Origin: Flavobacterium succinicans
GTDB lineage: Bacteria; Bacteroidota; Bacteroidia; Flavobacteriales; Flavobacteriaceae
DNA length: 64,000 nt
Reading direction: 5' to 3'
Assembly (NCBI RefSeq): GCF_001662485.1
Contig: NZ_JMTM01000060.1
Location: 124,001 to 188,000 of the forward strand
Of this stretch, positions 36,144 through 44,625 are shown in pieces. Each line of letters starts with the position of its first letter. The first letter of the stretch is position 1. The notes beneath the pieces are model-generated. The model saw only the letters and a program-made list of their open reading frames with translations, made no database searches and was not told where the DNA came from. Position numbers and translations under genes: made by a program.

Positions 36144-36151
36144 CAAAAATA
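36144..36151 (-). promoter_or_regulatory. -7 promoter element of the DUF6934-like gene
   Basis: Minus-strand TATTTTTG matches TAnnTTTG exactly. It leaves a leader of roughly 25 bases before the TTG at 36112. Confidence 0.6.
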
Positions 36152-36436
36152 ATGATTTATATCTAATATTTAAAATCCGTACGTTCGAATTAAATTTCCT
36201 ACAACTTGTATATGGCCGAAACAAACCTTGTATTTACATCCATAATCAGGAAGCTAAAAAAAGCTTAATATCGCTTTATCGTTTTTCAAACATACCTAAT
36301 TATTCTTATAAATCACTAAACAACTTATTTCTATTACTGTTTAAAAGCTAAGTATAAAACACTTACAAGGTTTTTAAAACCTTGCAGGAGGAAAGTACTA
36401 TTTACAATAAGTGTTTTGAAAAAGATACGTCTCAAC

Positions 36437-36539
36437 TAGCCCCGGGAGGAGCGGCATCCTTTGCTGACGGGGTTCGGCAGCAAAGATATAGCGGATCACG
36501 GGAGGGGATGTGTGGTACAATCTGTTCGTGTGCTCCTAA
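36437..36539 (+). repeat. Variable-hairpin intergenic repeat, copy 3
   Basis: TAGCCCCGGGAGGAGCGGCATCC, hairpin CTTTGCTG / CAGCAAAG (36459-36485), then GATATAGCGGATCACGGGA and an outer GTGCTCCTAA. Same architecture as the other copies, with a stem of its own and a more divergent right flank. Confidence 0.8.
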
Positions 36540-36814
36540 TAAATTGCCCAAAAAACTAAGGCACATAAGGAAATTTAAGTTATCTCTTTTCTTAACTTAA
36601 ATGTCCTTATGTGCCTAAATGGTTTAAAAAAATCACCGCAAATTAAACGAATTATCGCAAATTATTTTGTTTGAAATCGAGGTAATTCTTCCAAGGTTGT
36701 AAGGGATTTTCAAGCTAGCTTAAATGACCTTAAAAGCCTTATATGGTTTAAAAAACCAGTTGTTTTAAAAAATTTAATGACTTATATATTTTATAAAATC
36801 AGCCAGTTGCCGTT

Positions 36815-37753
36815 TTATTTCAAATGTTCGAGCATATCTACCGTCATATTGTCGAGGGCAAAGTCATGCTTCCATCCCCAATCTTCGCGCGCACGGCTGT
36901 CGTCGATGCTCGCTGGCCAACTGTCGGCAATTTTTTGACGGAAATCGGGTGCATAGCTGATGGTAAAATCAGGAATGTGCTTTTGGATTTCGGCGGCGAT
37001 TTCGGTGGGTGTAAAACTCATAGCGGCCAAGTTGTACGACGAACGAATTTTGATTTGCTCGGAAGGCGCTTGCATGATTTTGATTGTTGCTGCAATGGCG
37101 TCGTCCATGTACATCATGGGCATTTTCGTTTCGGCCGATAAGAAACATTCGTAGGATTGGTTTTCGAGGGCTTTGTGGTAAATGTCTACCGCATAGTCCG
37201 TAGTGCCACCGCCTGGAGGTGAGGACCAGCTAATCAAGCCCGGATAACGAATGCTGCGTACGTCTACACCAAAAAGGTTGTGGTAGTATTCACACCATCT
37301 TTCACCCGATTGTTTGCTAATGCCATACACGGTCGAAGGTTCCATAATGGTGTATTGTGGAGTGTTTTCTTTGGGAGTAGTAGGTCCGAAAACTGCAATA
37401 CTCGAAGGCCAGAATATTTTTTTGATTTTTCCGGCTTTGGCCAAATTCAGCACGTGAAACAAAGAATTCATATTCAAATCCCAAGCAAAGGCGGGGTTTT
37501 TTTCGGCAGTAGCCGAGAGCAAAGCGGCCATCAAATAGACATCGGTGATTTGGTGTACTTCGACCAAATGTTCGATTTGGTTAAAATCGAGCGCATTGAT
37601 GACTTCAAAAGGACCCGAGTTGACCACATCTACATTCAGTTTTCGAATATCGGAAGCGATGACGTTCTCGGTACCGTAAATTTTTCTCAATTTTTGGGTC
37701 AGTTCCGTTCCGATTTGACCACACGCGCCAATGATTAATATTTTTGGATTCAT
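36815..37753 (-). CDS. L-threonine 3-dehydrogenase, SDR (epimerase-like) type
   Basis: 312 residues. Extended short-chain dehydrogenase fold: NAD motif IIGACGQIGTEL (residues 6-17), then the active-site YGISKQSGE with Tyr-x3-Lys, preceded by the SSIAVFGP serine region. The sequence matches the UDP-galactose-epimerase-like L-threonine dehydrogenases known from Flavobacterium frigidimaris rather than the zinc-dependent Tdh. It oxidises L-threonine to 2-amino-3-ketobutyrate with NAD. It is transcribed alone; no 2-amino-3-ketobutyrate CoA ligase gene is in the window. Confidence 0.9.
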   Translation of the reverse strand: MNPKILIIGACGQIGTELTQKLRKIYGTENVIASDIRKLNVDVVNSGPFEVINALDFNQIEHLVEVHQITDVYLMAALLSATAEKNPAFAWDLNMNSLFHVLNLAKAGKIKKIFWPSSIAVFGPTTPKENTPQYTIMEPSTVYGISKQSGERWCEYYHNLFGVDVRSIRYPGLISWSSPPGGGTTDYAVDIYHKALENQSYECFLSAETKMPMMYMDDAIAATIKIMQAPSEQIKIRSSYNLAAMSFTPTEIAAEIQKHIPDFTISYAPDFRQKIADSWPASIDDSRAREDWGWKHDFALDNMTVDMLEHLK

Positions 37754-37773
37754 AAGTTGCCGTTTTAAAAGAA

Positions 37774-37781
37774 CAAAGATA
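37774..37781 (-). promoter_or_regulatory. -7 promoter element of threonine dehydrogenase
   Basis: Minus-strand TATCTTTG matches TAnnTTTG exactly, 20 bp before the ATG. Confidence 0.65.
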
Positions 37782-37962
37782 GGAATTTATCTTAAAAATA
37801 TCGATTTCGCAATAATGACAATAAGATTAATAAAAAAATGTAATTGAACAAAGATTAATCTTTAAAAAAATAGAAACAACACAAAAGAATAAGGCATTCA
37901 TAAATTCGAGGATAGGTTCAGAAAAGAGAAAATCCGGAAACGAATAACTTAAATTTACTTTG

Positions 37963-37970
37963 TAACTTTG
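37963..37970 (+). promoter_or_regulatory. -7 promoter element of the lipoprotein-mfd operon
   Basis: TAACTTTG matches TAnnTTTG exactly, 21 bp before the ATG at 37992. Confidence 0.62.
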
Positions 37971-37991
37971 TGCTTTTAATATATTCTTCAG

Positions 37992-38600
37992 ATGAAACAC
38001 CAATTCTGGTTCCTTTTTGTAGTCGTACTTTTTTTGTCTTCTTGTAACGATGACAACAAACTCCGAATGGAAGCCCAAAAAAAGGAAGCGCAAAAAAACG
38101 AAATCATATTTACCAACATTAGCAAAGGCTGGGTTTTTCAGGCTGCACCTATAAATGCCGTTGCAGAAAACAGTATGTCTTTCTGGCCTCAATGGCGAAC
38201 ATTTATGGACGAATTGGCTCAAAAACCGAAAAGTTCAATTAGTGCTTTTCAAAAGAAATCCAAGGCTTTGACCAAAAAAGCATTGGAATTGAAAGACAAT
38301 ATTCCAGGACAATACAACAATCCCGCCATCAAAAGCAGGATTTCGATTTTGATAACCAATGTAAGTTTGTTGGACATGTATATGCATTTGACTCAAATTC
38401 CACATAAAAAAGTAGTCAAACAAGTAGGTGAAATTAATTTGGAATTGATTGCTTTGCAACGTGAAATGGACAAAATTGATGTAAAAAGTAAGATTCCCGT
38501 TGAAGCGGGAGAGTCTGAAATGTTACAAATGATAAGAGATACTACAAGAGCGATTCCATCTAGTATGCCACCTTCACAAAATACCCCACGCGTTGAGTAA
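37992..38600 (+). CDS. Lipoprotein of unknown function, co-transcribed with mfd
   Basis: 202 residues. Lipoprotein signal ending LFLSSCNDD (Cys18). The mature part is mostly helical, with a central FWPQWRTFMDELAQ and long amphipathic helices; the tail (SMPPSQNTPRVE) is disordered. No family recognised. The stop overlaps the mfd TTG start by 8 bp, so translation is probably coupled even though a periplasmic lipoprotein and a cytoplasmic repair factor have no obvious shared role. Confidence 0.75.
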   Translation: MKHQFWFLFVVVLFLSSCNDDNKLRMEAQKKEAQKNEIIFTNISKGWVFQAAPINAVAENSMSFWPQWRTFMDELAQKPKSSISAFQKKSKALTKKALELKDNIPGQYNNPAIKSRISILITNVSLLDMYMHLTQIPHKKVVKQVGEINLELIALQREMDKIDVKSKIPVEAGESEMLQMIRDTTRAIPSSMPPSQNTPRVE

Positions 38601-41600
38601 GCCAATTTTATACAATACCTACGATAAATCGCCTAAGTGTATTCAAATATGTGCGAGTTTGACGGCGCAACCCGCAACCAAATTGCATTTGACAGGTTTG
38701 CTAGGTTCGGCTTTTTCATTTGTTACCCGTTCGTTGTTTACCCAAACCGAATTGCCTTTTTTGTTGGTGTTCAATAACAAAGAGGAAGCAGCCTATTACT
38801 TGAACGATATGGAGCAATTGGTGGGTGAAAAAGACGTCTTGTTTTATCCCGCCTCTTTCCGAAGACCGTATCAAATTGAAGAAACGGACAATGCTAATGT
38901 CTTGTTGCGTGCTGAAGTCTTGAACCGCATCAATTCACGTAAAAAACCCGCCGTAATTGTCACCTATCCCGAAGCGCTTTTTGAAAAAGTGGTCACCCGA
39001 AAGGAATTAGACAAAAACACTTTGAAAGTTGCTGTAGGAGATAAGATTTCTATCGATTTTATCAATGAGGTGTTGTTTGAATACGAGTTCAAAAGAGTCG
39101 ATTTTATTACCGAACCTGGAGAATTTTCCGTACGTGGAGGGATTGTAGACGTCTTTTCGTTTTCGAATGATAATCCTTACCGAATCGAGTTTTTTGGTAA
39201 CGAAGTCGAAAGCATTCGAACCTTTGATGTCGCCACCCAATTATCGATTGAAACCAAGAAAAAAATTACGATTATTCCCAATGTAGAAAACTCCTTTTTT
39301 CAAGAAAATCGGGAATCTTTTCTAGACTATATTTCGCCACAAACGGTGATTTTTATTCAAAATACCGAGTTGTTGTTGGCCGATTTGGACAAACAATTTG
39401 GCAAAGCCGAAGAAGCTTTCGCGAAATTATCCCAAGAAATCAAACGGGCCACACCCGAGCAATTGTTCTTGAATCAAGCCAGTTTCATCAAACGCGCTTT
39501 GGATTTTTCGGTCGTAGAATGGGGAAGTAAAGCGGTTTTCAAAACCATAAAAGCATTTCCTTTTCATTTTCAGCCTCAACCGTCATTCAACAAACAATTC
39601 GATTTGTTATTGAATAACCTGAACGAAAACCATTTTAATGGCTACAAAAATTATTTGTTTTGTTCCAATGACGGACAAGTAAAACGCTTTCATGATATTT
39701 TTGAAAGTTTAGACGAAGCCAATGCTGAAAACATTCGAAAGCAATACCATACTATCGTGTTGCCCATGTATCAAGGTTTTATCGACGAAGAAAACCAAAT
39801 TGCTTGTTACACCGACCACCAGATTTTTGAACGTTATCACAAATTCAGCATCAAAAACGGCTATTCGAAAAAACAAAACATTACCCTTAAGGAATTAACC
39901 TCCCTTTCGGTTGGCGATTATGTGACGCATATTGATCACGGAATTGGGAAATTTGGAGGCTTGCAAAAAATACAGGTCGAAGGCAAAACCCAAGAAGCGA
40001 TTAAGTTGGTGTATGCTGATAATGACATTGTGTATGTGAGCATCCATTCGCTACACAAAATCTCGAAATACAACGGTAAAGACGGAACGCCACCCAAAAT
40101 TTACAAATTAGGCTCGAATGCTTGGAAAGCGTTAAAACAAAAAACCAAAGCGAGAGTCAAACATATTGCGTTCAATTTGATTCAGTTGTACGCCAAACGT
40201 CGCTTGGAAAAAGGCTTTCAATTTGCACCCGATAGTTACTTACAAAACGAGCTAGAAAGTTCGTTTATCTACGAAGACACCCCTGACCAAGTAAAATCGA
40301 CTCAGGATGTCAAAGCCGATATGGAAAGCGAACGCCCAATGGACCGATTGGTTTGTGGTGACGTTGGTTTTGGTAAAACCGAAGTGGCGATTCGTGCTGC
40401 TTTCAAAGCCGTAGATAATAGTAAACAAGTAGCGGTTTTGGTGCCGACTACGATTTTGGCCTACCAACATTTCCGAACGTTTAGCGAGCGATTGAAAGAT
40501 ATGCCGGTAACGGTGGGCTATTTGAACCGTTTTAGAACTGCCAAGCAAAAAGCAGAAACCCTAAAGCAACTCGCCGAAGGAAAATTAGATATTCTTATTG
40601 GTACGCATCAATTGGTTAACAAAAATGTGGTCTTCAAAGATTTAGGTTTGTTGATTGTAGACGAAGAGCAAAAGTTCGGCGTAAATGTAAAAGACAAACT
40701 GAAAACCATTGCGGCTAATGTAGATACGCTAACCCTTACCGCAACGCCAATTCCGAGAACCTTGCAGTTTTCGTTGATGGCGGCCAGAGATTTATCGGTA
40801 ATTACTACGCCACCGCCCAATCGTTATCCCATAGAAACGCACGTGGTTGGCTTTAATGAAGAAACCATTCGAGATGCGATTTCGTATGAAATTCAGCGCA
40901 ATGGTCAAGTGTATTTCATCAATAACCGCATCGAAAATATTAAGGAAATTGCTGGTATGATTCAGCGTTTGGTGCCCAATGCACGAGTAGGCATTGGTCA
41001 CGGCCAAATGGATGGCAAGAAACTAGAAGAATTGATGTTGGCGTTTATGAACGGAGAGTTCGATGTTTTGGTAGCCACCACCATCATCGAAAGCGGATTG
41101 GACGTGCCCAATGCGAACACCATTTTCATTAATAATGCGAATAATTTTGGACTGTCGGATTTGCACCAAATGCGAGGACGTGTGGGACGAAGCAATAAAA
41201 AAGCATTTTGTTATTTCATTTGTCCGCCGTATTCTGCAATGACCGAAGAAGCTAGAAAACGCATCCAAGCTTTGGAACAATTTAGCGAATTGGGTAGCGG
41301 TTTCAACATTGCGATGAAGGATTTAGAGATTCGTGGCGCAGGCGATTTGTTGGGCGGGGAACAAAGTGGTTTCATTAATGAGATCGGCTTTGATACCTAT
41401 CAAAAAATCATGAACGAAGCCATCGACGAACTCAAAGAGAATGAATTTAAAGATTTGTATCCAGAAGAGAACAACATCGAAACCAAACAATACGTGAAAG
41501 ACCTGCAACTCGACACCGATTTTGAGTTGTTATTCCCAGATGAATATATCAATACGGTTTCGGAACGATTGCTATTGTACAACGAATTAGGAGAAGTCAA

Positions 41601-41964
41601 AAACGAAGAAGAACTGACTGTTTTCATCAATAAACTGATCGATCGTTTTGGTCCTTTGCCAGCAAGAGCCAATGCCTTGATGAACAGTATTCGCATTAAG
41701 TGGATTGCCACGCGTGTAGGTATCGAAAAACTGGTACTAAAACAAGGCAAAATGATTGGATATTTTGTTTCCGATCAACAATCGGATTTTTACCAATCGA
41801 ATCGCTTCAATAACGTCTTGGATTTTGTACAAAAGCATCCCAATCTATGCAAAATGAAAGAAAAGCAAACCCCAGCAGGCCTGCGTTTGTTGCTGACTTT
41901 TGATAATGCCAAAACCACCCGAAGATGCTTGGAGTTGATGGAAATGTTGGGAGGGGAGAAGTAG
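38593..41964 (+). CDS. mfd: Mfd, transcription-repair coupling factor
   Basis: 1123 residues, full length. Order: UvrB-like N-terminal region (GLLGSAFSFV; FYPASFRRPYQIEETDNANVLLR), RNA-polymerase-interacting domain (LSVGDYVTHIDHGIGKFGGLQ), SF2 translocase with Walker A VCGDVGFGKTEVA, DEEQ box LLIVDEEQKFG, TATPIPRTLQ, and motif VI region QMRGRVGRS, then a TRCF C-terminal domain. It removes stalled RNA polymerase and recruits UvrA. The start is TTG at 38593, overlapping the upstream stop; the Ser-Lys-Pro after it fits the beginning of homologues, and no ATG is near. Confidence 0.95.
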   Translation: MSKPILYNTYDKSPKCIQICASLTAQPATKLHLTGLLGSAFSFVTRSLFTQTELPFLLVFNNKEEAAYYLNDMEQLVGEKDVLFYPASFRRPYQIEETDNANVLLRAEVLNRINSRKKPAVIVTYPEALFEKVVTRKELDKNTLKVAVGDKISIDFINEVLFEYEFKRVDFITEPGEFSVRGGIVDVFSFSNDNPYRIEFFGNEVESIRTFDVATQLSIETKKKITIIPNVENSFFQENRESFLDYISPQTVIFIQNTELLLADLDKQFGKAEEAFAKLSQEIKRATPEQLFLNQASFIKRALDFSVVEWGSKAVFKTIKAFPFHFQPQPSFNKQFDLLLNNLNENHFNGYKNYLFCSNDGQVKRFHDIFESLDEANAENIRKQYHTIVLPMYQGFIDEENQIACYTDHQIFERYHKFSIKNGYSKKQNITLKELTSLSVGDYVTHIDHGIGKFGGLQKIQVEGKTQEAIKLVYADNDIVYVSIHSLHKISKYNGKDGTPPKIYKLGSNAWKALKQKTKARVKHIAFNLIQLYAKRRLEKGFQFAPDSYLQNELESSFIYEDTPDQVKSTQDVKADMESERPMDRLVCGDVGFGKTEVAIRAAFKAVDNSKQVAVLVPTTILAYQHFRTFSERLKDMPVTVGYLNRFRTAKQKAETLKQLAEGKLDILIGTHQLVNKNVVFKDLGLLIVDEEQKFGVNVKDKLKTIAANVDTLTLTATPIPRTLQFSLMAARDLSVITTPPPNRYPIETHVVGFNEETIRDAISYEIQRNGQVYFINNRIENIKEIAGMIQRLVPNARVGIGHGQMDGKKLEELMLAFMNGEFDVLVATTIIESGLDVPNANTIFINNANNFGLSDLHQMRGRVGRSNKKAFCYFICPPYSAMTEEARKRIQALEQFSELGSGFNIAMKDLEIRGAGDLLGGEQSGFINEIGFDTYQKIMNEAIDELKENEFKDLYPEENNIETKQYVKDLQLDTDFELLFPDEYINTVSERLLLYNELGEVKNEEELTVFINKLIDRFGPLPARANALMNSIRIKWIATRVGIEKLVLKQGKMIGYFVSDQQSDFYQSNRFNNVLDFVQKHPNLCKMKEKQTPAGLRLLLTFDNAKTTRRCLELMEMLGGEK

Positions 41965-41996
41965 AAAATCAATAATATAAAATAAATTAATAATTT

Positions 41997-42551
41997 ATGC
42001 TTCCCCAACAACCCCTTACTTCCGAAGAACAAAATCAATTGTTGCAATTGCTACAAAAACGTTTTGAGCAAAATAGCCATCGGCATCAAGGCATTCAGTG
42101 GGAGAACGTAGTGACAAAACTACAGCAACAACCGTTGAAGTTGCAATCGCTCCAAGCTATGGAAGAAACTGGTGGTGAACCAGATGTGGTGGGGTATGAT
42201 TAGGCTACTAACGAGTATCTTTTTTATGATTGTTCGGTCGAGAGTCCCAAAGGACGTCGCAGTTGGTGTTATGATGCAAAAGCCTTGGACGAAAGAAAAG
42301 AATTCAAACCCGAAAATTCTGCGGTAGCTGCGGCTGAAGCGATGGGAATTACGCTACTAAACGAATCCGAATACCGCTATTTGCAACAATTGGGACCATT
42401 CGATACCAAAACTTCTAGTTGGTTGTTGACGCCCGCTCCAATTCGCGCTTTAGGAGGTGCTTTATTTGGCGATTACCGTTACAAAACGGTTTTTGTATAC
42501 CATAACGGCGCATCTCTTATTATGCAGTCAGAGGGTTTAGAGGAGTGCTGA
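41997..42551 (+). pseudogene. DUF4256 gene interrupted by an in-frame TAG
   Basis: One frame runs from the ATG at 41997 to 42551 and would encode 184 residues of a DUF4256 protein, with a single TAG at 42201-42203. Before the stop: FEQNSHRHQGIQWENV and ETGGEPDVVGYD; directly after it, in the same frame: NEYLFYDCSVESPKGRRSWCYDAKAL, FDTKTSSWLLTP and FVYHNGA, all expected for the family. No frameshift is needed, so one base change (for example from AAG or CAG) would explain the break. The gene is read as recently inactivated, unless the TAG is suppressed or is a sequencing error. Function of DUF4256 is unknown. Confidence 0.85.
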
Positions 42552-42637
42552 AAGTATAGTTTTCAATAACTTTAATGGAATAAAATACCTTTTCTCAAAA
42601 ATACCTATCTTTAGTTTTCATTCAATCCATAAAAATT

Positions 42638-43093
42638 ATGAAAAAAGCAATTACATGTATATTGTTTCTTTGGTCAATTTGCTTGTTTGCACAAGAAAAA
42701 ACAACATTAGGATTAACCTTAAATCACCTAGCTCTTTCAGTAAAAGATGTCAATATAGCAGCGACTTTTTATTCCAAAATTTTATACTTGACAGAAATTA
42801 CCAATCGCACTCAAAAAGAAGGCATTCGTTGGTTTTCCTTAGGCGATGACAAAGAGTTGCATTTGGTTTCTACGATTACTTCGCCTGTGACAATCAATAA
42901 AGCGGTGCATTTGGCTTTAACAACGTCACATTTTGAGGCTTTGATAGCACAATTAAAAAAAGAACACATTCCATATTCCGATTGGCCAGGAGAGCCCAAC
43001 AAAATTACCACTCGTGCTGATGGAATTCAGCAAGTTTATTTTCAGGATCCAGATGGGTATTGGATAGAGGTTAATAGTGTCGCTAGCAAATAA
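42638..43093 (+). CDS. Exported VOC (glyoxalase/dioxygenase-fold) protein
   Basis: 151 residues. Signal peptide 1-18 (LWSICLFAQ), then a single VOC module: LNHLALSVKDVNIAATFYSKILYL at the start, HLALTTSHFEALIAQLKKEHIPY in the middle and IQQVYFQDPDGYWIEV at the end. The metal-ligand positions (His in LNHLAL, Glu in YWIEV, His in AVHLAL) are kept, so it may be a metal enzyme. Export is unusual for VOC proteins but seen in Flavobacteria. Substrate unknown. Confidence 0.83.
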   Translation: MKKAITCILFLWSICLFAQEKTTLGLTLNHLALSVKDVNIAATFYSKILYLTEITNRTQKEGIRWFSLGDDKELHLVSTITSPVTINKAVHLALTTSHFEALIAQLKKEHIPYSDWPGEPNKITTRADGIQQVYFQDPDGYWIEVNSVASK

Positions 43094-43121
43094 TTTAAAA
43101 TAAATCAAGCACTTTTTCCCC

Positions 43122-43129
43122 TATTTTTG
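43122..43129 (+). promoter_or_regulatory. -7 promoter element of the metallophosphoesterase gene
   Basis: TATTTTTG matches TAnnTTTG exactly, 27 bp before the ATG at 43157. The TTG inside it mimics a start codon. Confidence 0.65.
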
Positions 43130-43156
43130 CATTTCTATTTTAGAATACCACACTAT

Positions 43157-43882
43157 ATGAGAACATTAGTTATTGGAGATATACACGGCGGTTTGCGTGC
43201 CTTGCATCAAGTGTTGGAGCGAGCAAAAGTTACGCCCTCCGATCAATTGATTTTTTTGGGCGATTATGTCGACGGCTGGAGCCAGTCTCCACAAGTTATT
43301 GATTTACTTATCCAAATGAAAAAAACACATAACATCATTTGCATTAAAGGGAATCACGATGAACTTTTTTTGGATTACCTCGATAGCGGAAAAGACAATC
43401 CCCTATGGTACAAACACGGTGGAGAAGCAACCGTATTGGCTTATGAAAAAGTGGACGATGCTACCATTCAACAACATATCGAATTCTTACACTCTTTAGA
43501 AAATTATTACCTAGATGAGCACAATCGATTGTTTATTCACGCGGGTTTTACCAATCTTAATGGAATTCATTACGAATATTTTCCTCGCTTATTTTATTGG
43601 GATCGTACCCTTTGGGAAACCGCAGTAGCTTTAGATAAAACGTTGCCCAAAAATCACCTTTTGTATCCCAAACGATTAACACTTTATGATGAAATCTTTA
43701 TCGGGCACACGCCAGTTACCCGTCTAGAACAAACCACACCCGTTCAAATGGCCAATGTTTGGAATATAGACACCGGAGCCGCCTTCAAAGGTCCTCTCAC
43801 CATTATGGACATCAATACCAAAGAATTCTGGCAAAGCGAACCCTTACATCAGTTATATTTCGACGAAAAAGGAAGAAATTAA
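43157..43882 (+). CDS. Metallophosphoesterase, PPP-type (serine/threonine or bis-nucleotide phosphatase)
   Basis: 241 residues from the ATG at 43157; an upstream TTG lies in the promoter and is rejected. The PPP-family signatures are all present: VIGDIHGG (residues 4-11), FLGDYVDGW, IKGNHDELF, and later His residues in LFIHAGF and IGHTPV. This is the layout of bacterial PrpA/ApaH-like phosphatases with a two-metal site. The substrate (phosphoprotein or diadenosine polyphosphate) cannot be told. A small outer-membrane protein gene follows 33 bp later, probably co-transcribed. Confidence 0.88.
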   Translation: MRTLVIGDIHGGLRALHQVLERAKVTPSDQLIFLGDYVDGWSQSPQVIDLLIQMKKTHNIICIKGNHDELFLDYLDSGKDNPLWYKHGGEATVLAYEKVDDATIQQHIEFLHSLENYYLDEHNRLFIHAGFTNLNGIHYEYFPRLFYWDRTLWETAVALDKTLPKNHLLYPKRLTLYDEIFIGHTPVTRLEQTTPVQMANVWNIDTGAAFKGPLTIMDINTKEFWQSEPLHQLYFDEKGRN

Positions 43883-43915
43883 CACTATTTAATGCATCAA
43901 TTTATATTAAACAAA

Positions 43916-44416
43916 ATGAAAACAATTGCTCTTATTACCGCTTTATTTACCTTTAGTTTTATCCAAGCACAACAAGCGTTCACCGGAAAAGGCGACCATA
44001 AATTTAGTGTAGGTATAAATATTCAAAATGGTGGAAATGCCATTCAACTAGCCTCCGATTTTGGTCTTGGCGAAAACTTTTCCTATGGTTTTGTAGGATC
44101 TTATGTACTTGGATTTGATCGATTAAATGGCGGAAGCAAACCTGCTTTCAAAGACCGTTTCGATGCCAAAATTCGTATCAATGCCAACTTAGGCAGTGTG
44201 TTGCAAATCGACGAAAAATTAGATGTTTATCCCGGCTTAAGTCTAGGATTAAAAAACTTTGGAGGTCATGTCGGGATGCGTTATATGTTTACCAACGGTT
44301 TTGGTCTGTTTTCCGAAGCCGGATTTCCCATTGCCAAATACCAAAACAATGACCGTGGTTATTATAATCTAAACAACCAATTTACCTTTTCAATAGGTGC
44401 TGTTTTTAGCCTGTAA
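43916..44416 (+). CDS. Small outer-membrane beta-barrel-like protein (DUF6646-like)
   Basis: 166 residues from the ATG at 43916, with signal peptide 1-19 (TFSFIQAQQ). The rest is built of alternating amphipathic strands (KFSVGINIQNGGNAIQLASDFGLG, FSYGFVGSYVLGF, ...QFTFSIGAVFSL) ending in a C-terminal aromatic/hydrophobic strand, as in small 8-strand barrels. It resembles the Flavobacterial family annotated DUF6646. Function unknown. A 24-bp longer start is possible but gives a worse signal peptide. Confidence 0.75.
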   Translation: MKTIALITALFTFSFIQAQQAFTGKGDHKFSVGINIQNGGNAIQLASDFGLGENFSYGFVGSYVLGFDRLNGGSKPAFKDRFDAKIRINANLGSVLQIDEKLDVYPGLSLGLKNFGGHVGMRYMFTNGFGLFSEAGFPIAKYQNNDRGYYNLNNQFTFSIGAVFSL

Positions 44417-44452
44417 ATGTTGTCCCAGGAGCAGTCGGCAAAAGGCTTTTTT

Positions 44453-44536
44453 GGGAGCAAAGTCCCGCTGTCCTTCCAATCTTTTTATCCCGAAAAAGGG
44501 ATAAAAAGGATTTTCCCTCCCATCGGGGCTAAGGAG
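44453..44536 (-). repeat. Variable-hairpin intergenic repeat, copy 4
   Basis: On the minus strand: TTAGCCCCGATGGGAGGGAA, AATCC, an 11-bp stem CTTTTTATCCC / GGGATAAAAAG (44481-44508), then GATTGGAAGGACAGCGGGAC and GCTCCC. The stem differs from every other copy. Confidence 0.85.
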
Positions 44537-44571
44537 TTACATTAGGCTTTTTTTGGAAACAATTAGCCATA

Positions 44572-44610
44572 AAAAACCCTTTCAGAATTCTAAACTCTGA
44601 AAGGGTTTTT
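44572..44610. repeat. CCCTTTCAGAG palindrome, copy 2 (also a bidirectional terminator)
   Basis: AAAAACCCTTTCAGA / TCTGAAAGGGTTTTT, a 15-bp perfect stem with A/T runs at both ends, between the convergent barrel-protein and ALDH genes. The sequence is the same as the palindromes at 25589 and 53735. Confidence 0.88.
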
Positions 44611-44625
44611 ATTTATAAATCGATA

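Larger units (their letters stand above)
36113..36814. other. Gene-free, repeat-rich stretch
   Basis: 702 bp with no credible gene. Contents: the DUF6934 promoter (36144), a hairpin of the AAGGTTTT/AAAACCTTG type near 36367-36385, the variable-hairpin repeat copy 3 (36437-36539), and AT-rich words of the ATATGGTTTAAAA / CTTAAATGACCTTA family (near 36590-36620 and 36720-36755) that also fill the gaps at 47.4-47.8 and 51.7-52.2 kb. Confidence 0.6.

Noticed and set aside
36382..36600. 72-codon open frame on the plus strand
   Set aside because: Covers repeat copy 3 and AT-rich repeats; composition follows the repeat.
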